DNA of 64,000 nucleotides from Planctomycetaceae bacterium. GTDB taxonomy: Bacteria; Planctomycetota; Planctomycetia; Planctomycetales; Planctomycetaceae. Positions 57,915 through 64,000 of the stretch are shown one piece after another. Below the pieces are notes generated by a model. The model saw only the letters and a program-made list of their open reading frames with translations, ran no database searches and was not told the origin of the DNA. The position numbers and the translations under genes are program-made. Every line of letters starts with the position of its first letter. Position 1 is the first letter of the stretch. The stretch is from the NCBI GenBank assembly GCA_024742875.1, contig JANSXP010000039.1, positions 1 to 64,000 on the forward strand, given 5' to 3'.

Positions 57915-58826
57915 TTAGCCGATCACAAATTGACCGCTGGAGTGGTCAAACGTTATTCCGCGAGGGATTTCGTAGATCGGCTCCACGAGTTGCCGGTAGA
58001 TTGCGGACGCATTCAGGAGCCTTGTGAGTCTTGTCGCTTTCCAGATGAGTTTGCGGTTGCGAATCCGTCTGAGGGTTTGCCTGTCTGCAGATGATGCTCG
58101 GTCTTGAAAAGCGTGGAGTACCTGTTGCGCCTCCAGGTGATACTCTTGCGGAAACCGGCTGGACAATTGCCGGCCTGGCAGGATCCGCATTCCGCCGATA
58201 GGAATGGGAGCCGAATAAAGTTGTGCATGGTCGAAGAAGCGGCACCAAAGTTCGAGGTCTCCCGCCAACTTCAGGTTGGTCGCCATCTTGCCCCCGGCTC
58301 TCTCCCATAGAGACCGGCGCCAAAACACACCTTCTTGAGGGATCCACTTATAGTCCCCCTCGAGCATGCGGTATCGACTCCACTGCGGAGGGGGCGATAC
58401 TGACGCGAGCGTACCATCGGCCGCATAGGTTGATGAGCATCCGATGAGCCATTCGACGCTGGGCAGGTCATTAAAGATCCTGGCGACAACGGATAGGGCC
58501 TTGGGGTGAATCATATCATCCGCGTTAATCCAGCCCATGACCTGTCCAGTAGAGAGATCGAATCCTTTCTGGATGGCTGCATACATGCCGTCGTCCTCCT
58601 CCGAGATCCACGTTGCAAGGTGGCCATCTTGCTCTCTGATGATCTCAACGCTCCCGTCATCTGACCCGCCATCGATGACGATATGCTCAATCGACGTGGT
58701 GCCCTGATACCTTACGGAAGCAATTGTGTCGGCGATGGTCTTCTTTGCGTTGTAGCAGGGAGTTATGACTGATATTGTCAGTGAGGGTTCACTGATCGCT
58801 TCGTGATCAACTGTAGGTTCATTCAC
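57915..58826 (-). CDS. Glycosyltransferase family 2 (GT-A), GTG start
   Basis: A 303-aa GT2 enzyme. The frame extends to 58892, but a GTG at 58826 overlaps the upstream stop by 4 nt (GTGA). ISVITPCYNAKKTIADTI, IVIDGGSDDGS and MGWINADDMIHP carry the donor site and metal motif; SEEDDGMYAAIQKGF is typical of the subgroup resembling WcaA/WbbD. EGVFWRRSLWERAGG is in the acceptor domain. Confidence 0.92.
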   Translation of the reverse strand: MNEPTVDHEAISEPSLTISVITPCYNAKKTIADTIASVRYQGTTSIEHIVIDGGSDDGSVEIIREQDGHLATWISEEDDGMYAAIQKGFDLSTGQVMGWINADDMIHPKALSVVARIFNDLPSVEWLIGCSSTYAADGTLASVSPPPQWSRYRMLEGDYKWIPQEGVFWRRSLWERAGGKMATNLKLAGDLELWCRFFDHAQLYSAPIPIGGMRILPGRQLSSRFPQEYHLEAQQVLHAFQDRASSADRQTLRRIRNRKLIWKATRLTRLLNASAIYRQLVEPIYEIPRGITFDHSSGQFVIG

Positions 58827-59917
58827 GATGACTGATGGTCCCTGTGGAGGTCCAGATAACACTGCAGCATGGCCTCTGCGGTTTGTTCCCATGAGAATCC
58901 AGAGACATTCTTGAGTGCTTCGCTGTGATACTGCAGTTGCAGTTGTCGATCGCCCTCAAGCATCATGAGAGTCCTTGCCAATGTTGAAGGGGCATTCCCA
59001 TCAAAGTAGGCTGCTCCCGCACCGGCGACCTCCCGAAATACTCTGATGTCATTGAGGACTGGTATGCAGCCAGCATGCTGGGCTTCCAGAGTTGGAATGC
59101 CAAAGCCCTCGGCGAGGCTGGGGAACAGGAAATACCTTGATTGCTGGTATTGGCCTGAGAGTTCAAAGTCCGACAGTCTGCCGAGGTGCTGAACGCGGGC
59201 TTCGGCTTGATAGTAACTGATCAAGGCCTTCTCGTGCGAATCGAATGCAGATCCTACCACGTGCAGTTTGAGGTTCGGCGGCCAGTCTGGCTGTGCGATC
59301 GCCTCAAGAACGCATCGGAAGTTCTTGTATTGTGTTCGGCTGCCGACATAGAGGCATGAACTGCTTCGATCAGAAGGAGGCAGGACGGGTTCACGCCGAG
59401 TTAGGTGCTCATGCCCCAGGTGCGCTACCACAGAGGTTGCCTCAGTCTCTGGGAACAGGCGGGCAAGGTCGGTCTTGCAATCATGTGAGATGCAGACAAG
59501 ACGATTGGCCCGTGTTATTGCAGCGGCCTTAAAGTCGATCTGGGCCTTCAGATTCGGTGCTGAGTGAAAGCGCAATTCTGCGATCATATCATAAACGGAT
59601 GTAACGACGCGCTGTTCGTTCCAGAGCGGTGGCGTGTAAAACGTGGAATGCCAGATGGCTAGAGGATGCTCTTTCTGCAATAGCCTGATGCGGCGTCGAT
59701 ATCGCGAGTAAGCAAGGACATTTCTGCGTCGAGGGCGATTTAAGAGTATCTGCGCCACATCTTTGGGTACAGATTGCAGTGGTGGCCTGGCGGTAATGAG
59801 GTAGTAATCTATCAGGTGGCTAGTACGTGCCATCACTTCGTGAAAGATTCGCCAAATTCCGATCTGAAATTTATTCTCAAATGCACAGCCATCGAGGAAT
59901 ACTGTGGGCTTGGTCAT
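58823..59917 (-). CDS. Glycosyltransferase family 4 (GT-B)
   Basis: A 364-aa GT4 enzyme. VFLDGCAFENKFQIGIWRIF starts the acceptor domain; LYVGSRTQYKNFRCVLEAI and the EX7E motif SLAEGFGIPTLEAQHAG are in the donor domain. It shares the type seen in mannosyltransferases of O-antigen clusters. Its start overlaps the upstream stop by one base (TAATG). Confidence 0.93.
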   Translation of the reverse strand: MTKPTVFLDGCAFENKFQIGIWRIFHEVMARTSHLIDYYLITARPPLQSVPKDVAQILLNRPRRRNVLAYSRYRRRIRLLQKEHPLAIWHSTFYTPPLWNEQRVVTSVYDMIAELRFHSAPNLKAQIDFKAAAITRANRLVCISHDCKTDLARLFPETEATSVVAHLGHEHLTRREPVLPPSDRSSSCLYVGSRTQYKNFRCVLEAIAQPDWPPNLKLHVVGSAFDSHEKALISYYQAEARVQHLGRLSDFELSGQYQQSRYFLFPSLAEGFGIPTLEAQHAGCIPVLNDIRVFREVAGAGAAYFDGNAPSTLARTLMMLEGDRQLQLQYHSEALKNVSGFSWEQTAEAMLQCYLDLHRDHQSS

Positions 59918-60843
59918 TAGCGGAAGAGCCTTGTTAGTGCTCTGCGGATGTCTCCAATCAGGAATCTAATACGCTGTGCAAGCGTTGGGAAGTAAATTCC
60001 GTAGTGACTTTTGGCGACGTATAAGTCTGCTTCGTGGTTTCTTCCTACCGTTTTGGGGTGCGTATGGACGTGGAGTGATCGCGACGGCACGGAGTCGCCT
60101 GTCGAAGTATGTGTGGCTCGTTCATCAAAGCCGATATTGGAGACCAGGTTTACGTTTGGCGTTGCTACAAGACCCTCATGCAGCCAGATGCTATAAAGCC
60201 ATCGGGTCGCCCATGTGTTTATTGTGTTGGCCTTGACACGCTTAAATTTGTCGGCCCAGTATGCCTTTTCAGCAGCTCCTGCTGAGTACTTTGCAGCCAC
60301 CGACTCAATGCTGCTGCCTGATAGGTCGTGGTCGTACCGTGCCCACGCACGACTCCAAGTGGCCCATCCCCAGCAATGTAGGTACTTGGAGAAGTAGTAG
60401 TCGCTATTCGTCGCCGATCGACCATCTTGGAAGTTATTGCCCGTGATTGCCATCACGTCTTGTGCTGATGCATAGCGGCTGAGTAGTTCGCCGCAGTAGT
60501 TGAAAAAAGAAACGTCAGGCACACAGTCATCCTCCAGTATGATGCCCGAGTCGACTTGCTTTAGAAACCATGTGATGGCTTGGCTTACCGCAAGCTCACA
60601 ACCAAGGTTCTCTTCCCTGAAGAGAGTCTTGACCTCGCACTCCCAGTCGACCTGGCTAGCAGCTTCTCTGGTGCGACCACACAATTCGTCTTCTCCTGGC
60701 ACCTCCTCCCGCGGACCGTCGGCTGCAATAAAAAGCTGCTTGGGTTGAGCCTTTCGGATGGCGGATAGGGTGCGAGAGGTTAAGTCCGGCCTGTTAAATA
60801 CAAGAAACAGGACAGGCGGTGAGTCCGTCGGTTTTTTTTTCAC
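59917..60843 (-). CDS. GT-A glycosyltransferase, HlpA-like
   Basis: A 308-aa protein of the group often annotated as hemolytic protein HlpA-like or GT2-like. PPVLFLVFNRPDLTSRTL and LFIAADGPREEVPGE start it; SGIILEDDCVPD contains the acidic metal motif, and HCWGWATWSRAW is a strong family block. The start codon is GTG at 60843. It follows the methyltransferase by 13 bp. Confidence 0.88.
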   Translation of the reverse strand: MKKKPTDSPPVLFLVFNRPDLTSRTLSAIRKAQPKQLFIAADGPREEVPGEDELCGRTREAASQVDWECEVKTLFREENLGCELAVSQAITWFLKQVDSGIILEDDCVPDVSFFNYCGELLSRYASAQDVMAITGNNFQDGRSATNSDYYFSKYLHCWGWATWSRAWARYDHDLSGSSIESVAAKYSAGAAEKAYWADKFKRVKANTINTWATRWLYSIWLHEGLVATPNVNLVSNIGFDERATHTSTGDSVPSRSLHVHTHPKTVGRNHEADLYVAKSHYGIYFPTLAQRIRFLIGDIRRALTRLFR

Positions 60844-60856
60844 AATAACTCATTGG

Positions 60857-61558
60857 CTACTTAGTGTGTCTGGCGAACAGGACGTCACAATAACTGTCGC
60901 TCACTGTAAGCGTCGCCACTTCTTTGTGTGTTGCCGTGAGGATGTCGTTGATGAGGTTACGATTCTGTTGGCGGATTTCCACCAGTATGTGGTGAGGCGA
61001 GTGTCGAGTCAGGTCCAAGCCGGTCAACGCCTCGATCTCGGCTCCTTCTACATCCAGGGACAGGAGGTCAATTTCGTCGTATGGTGATTCGTCAATGATC
61101 TCTGATAACTGCATGCCCTTGGCCGACAACTTGTATGGTTTTTCATCCGGTGCAAGAAACTGCACGCCATTTTTGATGTGGAGATCTCGTGCCTGGTCCG
61201 TTTTCATCGCGCCGTCTGTGGTGGTCATCAGCCCGCAGTACGTAAGCTCCACGGTCGGTTGCGCTCTGGAGTCACCCACGAGAGCGGCGTTCACGTTGTA
61301 CGCGTGAGGTCGGTTCTTGACGCAGGCCCTGTAAAGTTCAGGGACCGGCTCGACTAGAATGCCCTTCCAGCCAAAGTATTTTTCGTAGTATTTCGTGTTC
61401 GATTGTCGGAGCCCGTCATATCCGCCTGCTTCAAGGTACACGCCGCGTTTCTTGCCAACAAATGCCTCCAGTTTCTTGTCTAGGTCATTTAACGCAAAAC
61501 TCTGGCGGTATTGCATTGCCGGGACTGATGCCAGTCGTCTCTTTATTGCTGCTAGCAT
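60857..61558 (-). CDS. FkbM-family methyltransferase
   Basis: A 233-aa SAM-dependent methyltransferase. GVYLEAGGYDGLRQSNT and GILVEPVPELYRAC form the SAM pocket; IDLLSLDVEGAEIEAL is the family signature. It probably O-methylates a sugar, perhaps at a chain end. ATG 61558 overlaps the wzt stop by 7 nt. It is quite unlike the other FkbM protein at 49741, which suggests a different target. Confidence 0.9.
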   Translation of the reverse strand: MLAAIKRRLASVPAMQYRQSFALNDLDKKLEAFVGKKRGVYLEAGGYDGLRQSNTKYYEKYFGWKGILVEPVPELYRACVKNRPHAYNVNAALVGDSRAQPTVELTYCGLMTTTDGAMKTDQARDLHIKNGVQFLAPDEKPYKLSAKGMQLSEIIDESPYDEIDLLSLDVEGAEIEALTGLDLTRHSPHHILVEIRQQNRNLINDILTATHKEVATLTVSDSYCDVLFARHTK

Positions 61559-62847
61559 ATTTGCTTCTCCTCAGACCAAGTTGACTTCAGTAGTACTTTT
61601 CCGGTCCCAGAGTTGATTGGCCTCCCAAATCCGAAGAAATCACCTGAGGCTGAAGTCAGTTCTCCTATGGGTGATTTGATCCAGTCCGATTCCGAGTGCC
61701 CGACGACGACTCGGGCCCCGACTGGATACTTCCCCGGTGGGAAGGGAAGGTCGGCGAGCCGGCATCGCACGTTGAATTCGGTGTCCCCGGAAAAAAACTG
61801 GTTCTGTCGGCCGCTGTAGAGGATCGTCAGGGGGCTTAGGTCCTGTGGATCATGGATGGAAAAGCCTACGTCGACGTTACTAACAGAGTCGGAGTTTACC
61901 ACCAGACGCACTGCGAGTATCGCGTCTGAGCCGACAGGGATTGCTGTGTCGCGTTCTCCGTGTTGATTTTCTATCCAGAATTCAGCAATCTTTACTTGGC
62001 CGTCACCTGAGCGGTCAGTTCGATCAAGCAAATTCTGCCCAGTTGTAGCGCTCGGTTGTGTGTGTCTCACATATTTTGCGACGGCGTCTTCTACGGGCTC
62101 GTCAGCAGCCACCCCACCCTCGGCTAGAACTATGCCTCGTTGGCAGAGAGTCTTGACTGAGCCGAGATTGTGGCTGACAAACAGTATTGTCCGCCCCTCC
62201 GAACGGCTGACCTCCTTCATTTTGCCGATTGCCTTCTGCTGAAAGTCCGCGTCTCCTACTGCAAGCACTTCGTCAACGATAAGTATTTCCGGCTCGAGAA
62301 AAGCCGCGACGGCGAATCCCAGTCGCACCCTCATTCCACTGCTGAACCGTTTGACCGGGGTGTCGATAAACATTCGGCACCCGGCGAAATCGATGATGTC
62401 GTCGAGCTTTCGGGTAATCTCGTGCCGGCGCATACCCAGAATCGCGCCGTTCATGTAGATGTTCTCACGGGCAGTCAGTTCAGGGTGCATGCCAGTGCCA
62501 ACTTCCAGGAGGCAGGCGATGCGTCCTCGTGCTTTGATCGTGCCAGTGGTTGGTGCGGTTATTCGAGAGATCAACTTGAGTAAGGTGCTCTTTCCGGCGC
62601 CGTTGGCTCCGATAATTCCAACAACCTCGCCCTTTTCAATCGTCAGGTTGATGTCCTTGAGAGCCCAAACGTATTCACCATCGGCCGCCTGGTCCCGTTT
62701 GTTGGTCTGGCCCACTGTAGAATATGGGTCTTCTTTGCCGCGCAGTTTCGCCCACCAGCGGTTCAGGTCATGAGATATCGTCCCCGTCCCGACTTGGCCG
62801 AGTCGATATTGCTTTGAGAGATCGTCTATGCTTATTGCAGTGGTCAT
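61552..62847 (-). CDS. wzt: Polysaccharide ABC exporter, ATP-binding protein with C-terminal sugar-binding domain
   Basis: A 431-aa Wzt-type ATPase. The nucleotide-binding domain has Walker A GANGAGKST (80-88), a signature of FSSGM (168-172), Walker B ILIVDE (188-193) and the switch His226. After about residue 270 a beta-rich region (VKIAEFWIENQHGE, ILAVRLVVNS, FSIHDP, FFSGDTEFNVRCRL) fits the Wzt carbohydrate-binding domain, which in known systems recognises the finished, often capped, polymer. It pairs with Wzm upstream. Confidence 0.93.
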   Translation of the reverse strand: MTTAISIDDLSKQYRLGQVGTGTISHDLNRWWAKLRGKEDPYSTVGQTNKRDQAADGEYVWALKDINLTIEKGEVVGIIGANGAGKSTLLKLISRITAPTTGTIKARGRIACLLEVGTGMHPELTARENIYMNGAILGMRRHEITRKLDDIIDFAGCRMFIDTPVKRFSSGMRVRLGFAVAAFLEPEILIVDEVLAVGDADFQQKAIGKMKEVSRSEGRTILFVSHNLGSVKTLCQRGIVLAEGGVAADEPVEDAVAKYVRHTQPSATTGQNLLDRTDRSGDGQVKIAEFWIENQHGERDTAIPVGSDAILAVRLVVNSDSVSNVDVGFSIHDPQDLSPLTILYSGRQNQFFSGDTEFNVRCRLADLPFPPGKYPVGARVVVGHSESDWIKSPIGELTSASGDFFGFGRPINSGTGKVLLKSTWSEEKQIC

Positions 62848-62901
62848 TGGAGCGAGTAGATATACTTCTTCAATCAGATTTCTGGCATAGCTGGACAGCG
62901 T

Positions 62902-63789
62902 CTAAACGGTATCCATAAATGTCTGTTCGGTCCGATTAAAAACGACTATGCCAAAGCTAAGGCTCAGCACGGTGAATGCCGTGGCGTACAGCAGGCCGGC
63001 AACAGAAGCTTCACCTGATCCGAGAAAGCCGTACTTGAACGCCTCAATGATGTGGGCGATAGGATTCCACCAGAGAATGCTGCGCGCTGTGTCGCTCAAG
63101 ATACTCATGGGATAAATAATCGGTGTCGCATACATTGCCAATTGCACGCCGAATTGAATGAGAAACGTAAGATCTCGGTATTTCGTGGTGAGCGAACTAA
63201 ACAGGATACCGAAACCAAGTCCCATGCCAGCCATCAGCGGAAGCAGCCAGATTGTGGAGTATGCCCAATAATTCGGTCGGACGGCGTCTGTTGTTGCCAC
63301 GAACCACAGCCAAATGGTGATAAACAGTCCGGCCTGAATGAAGAACTTGATGATTCCAGAGATGACTTGAGACAGGGGGACGATGAGCCGAGGGAAGTAA
63401 ACCTTGCCGAAGATTTCTGCATTGCTTCGAAATGTCCCGGAAGTCTTGTTGAAGCAGTCGGCGAAATAGTTCCACATTATGATCCCGGACATGTAGAACA
63501 GGATTTGGGGCATCCCGTCGGTGCTAACCTTTGCCACTCTTCCGAACACGAATAGGTAGACGATTGTCGTCATGATGGGCTGAACGACGAACCAGATCGG
63601 CCCGAGGATAGTTTGCTTGTAGACGGTAATGATGTCCCGCTTGACGAACATCAGCAGCAGATCGCGGTAATTCCAGATCTCCCGGATGTTGACGTCCAGC
63701 AGGTGCCGACGAGGCTCAATAACCAGATCCCAGTCGCCGGCGGATTCCTCAGGCTGTACGGGGGGCGCGGAACGTTCTGCAGTTGGCAT
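62902..63789 (-). CDS. wzm: Polysaccharide ABC exporter, permease
   Basis: A 295-aa ABC-2 type permease with six hydrophobic helices. WNYRDLLLMFVKRDI and TILGPIWFVVQPIM are typical N-terminal blocks; YATPIIYPMSI and NPIAHIIEAFKYGFLG are typical C-terminal ones. The N-terminal 30 residues are Pro/Glu-rich and cytoplasmic. It is the first gene of the cluster; ATG 63789. Confidence 0.95.
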   Translation of the reverse strand: MPTAERSAPPVQPEESAGDWDLVIEPRRHLLDVNIREIWNYRDLLLMFVKRDIITVYKQTILGPIWFVVQPIMTTIVYLFVFGRVAKVSTDGMPQILFYMSGIIMWNYFADCFNKTSGTFRSNAEIFGKVYFPRLIVPLSQVISGIIKFFIQAGLFITIWLWFVATTDAVRPNYWAYSTIWLLPLMAGMGLGFGILFSSLTTKYRDLTFLIQFGVQLAMYATPIIYPMSILSDTARSILWWNPIAHIIEAFKYGFLGSGEASVAGLLYATAFTVLSLSFGIVVFNRTEQTFMDTV

Positions 63790-64000
63790 GTTTGGGGTGA
63801 GGCCCTTGGATTGTGACTGTGGGCTGTGTCGCTGGAGGGGCCGTCAGCGCGGACTCCGTCCCTCTGGGTGACAGGATTTCTGTCCACCACAAAGGGAAGG
63901 CGGAATGGAAATGGCCCGTCGTGGCGACGGACAGATCACGTTGGATCAACGTACCCCCACACGGTTGTGTGTGCAGGTAAACTTTTGACGAATAACGGCA
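63790..64000. other. Region upstream of wzm
   Basis: About 210 bp with no credible gene. It should carry the main promoter of the polysaccharide cluster. It contains two short inverted repeats: ACGTTG-GAT-CAACGT (63938-63952) and CACAC-GGTT-GTGTG (63958-63971). Either could be an operator or a small RNA hairpin. Promoter boxes cannot be named with confidence. Confidence 0.4.
63938..63952. promoter_or_regulatory. Inverted repeat upstream of the polysaccharide cluster
   Basis: A perfect palindrome with 6-bp arms and a 3-bp centre (ACGTTG GAT CAACGT), about 150 bp upstream of wzm. Symmetry and position fit a dimeric regulator's binding site, but that is inference only. Confidence 0.3.

Overview
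The window reads as a chromosomal segment of a planctomycete (Planctomycetota). The evidence is the combination of DUF1559 pseudopilin, DUF1570 protease-like and planctomycete-style Ser/Thr kinase genes with planctomycete-type exosortases (EpsI-like domain fused in two of three) and PEP-CTERM proteins. The genus cannot be fixed from sequence alone. No rRNA, tRNA, CRISPR array, insertion sequence or phage gene was recognised.

Left part (1-22794) is ordinary chromosome on both strands: a partial secreted protein at the left edge, two Ser/Thr kinases, accA, an SGNH/SASA-type esterase, a CvpA-family protein, dtd, an RlmI-type rRNA methyltransferase, a stand-alone receiver protein, a DUF2064 transferase coupled to a glutaredoxin-like membrane protein, a DUF1570 protein, an actin-like ATPase translationally coupled to an envelope protein with a SLBB-like domain, a glycerate 2-kinase, an ispF-ruvC-ruvA operon and a lipoprotein.

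Middle part (23004-37269, all minus strand) is an exosortase region with three copies of one module. Each module has, in transcription order, a PEP-CTERM substrate gene, a hairpin terminator, an exosortase and a membrane-anchored TPR protein. The second and third exosortases carry a fused C-terminal EpsI-like domain; the first does not. A hexapeptide acetyltransferase and a frameshifted DUF1559 pseudopilin gene lie between modules. The third PEP-CTERM gene has lost its basic tail and its reading frame runs through its own terminator hairpin.

Right part (37461-63789, all minus strand) is a roughly 26-kb surface-polysaccharide cluster starting with wzm/wzt ABC-exporter genes. It continues with GT-A and GT-B glycosyltransferases, a GT10 fucosyltransferase-like enzyme, two FkbM methyltransferases, two sulfotransferases (one frameshifted), a HAD-like protein, a hexapeptide acetyltransferase and a Wzy-like polymerase. 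Many junctions are 4-nt ATGA/GTGA/TTGA overlaps, so the genes are probably co-transcribed and translationally coupled. The likely product is a sulfated, acetylated and methylated exopolysaccharide. The adjacent exosortase modules would process envelope proteins that work with that polymer, a linkage known for PEP-CTERM systems. Both frameshifts in the window look like one extra base in a G/C homopolymer, so sequencing error and true slippage both remain possible.
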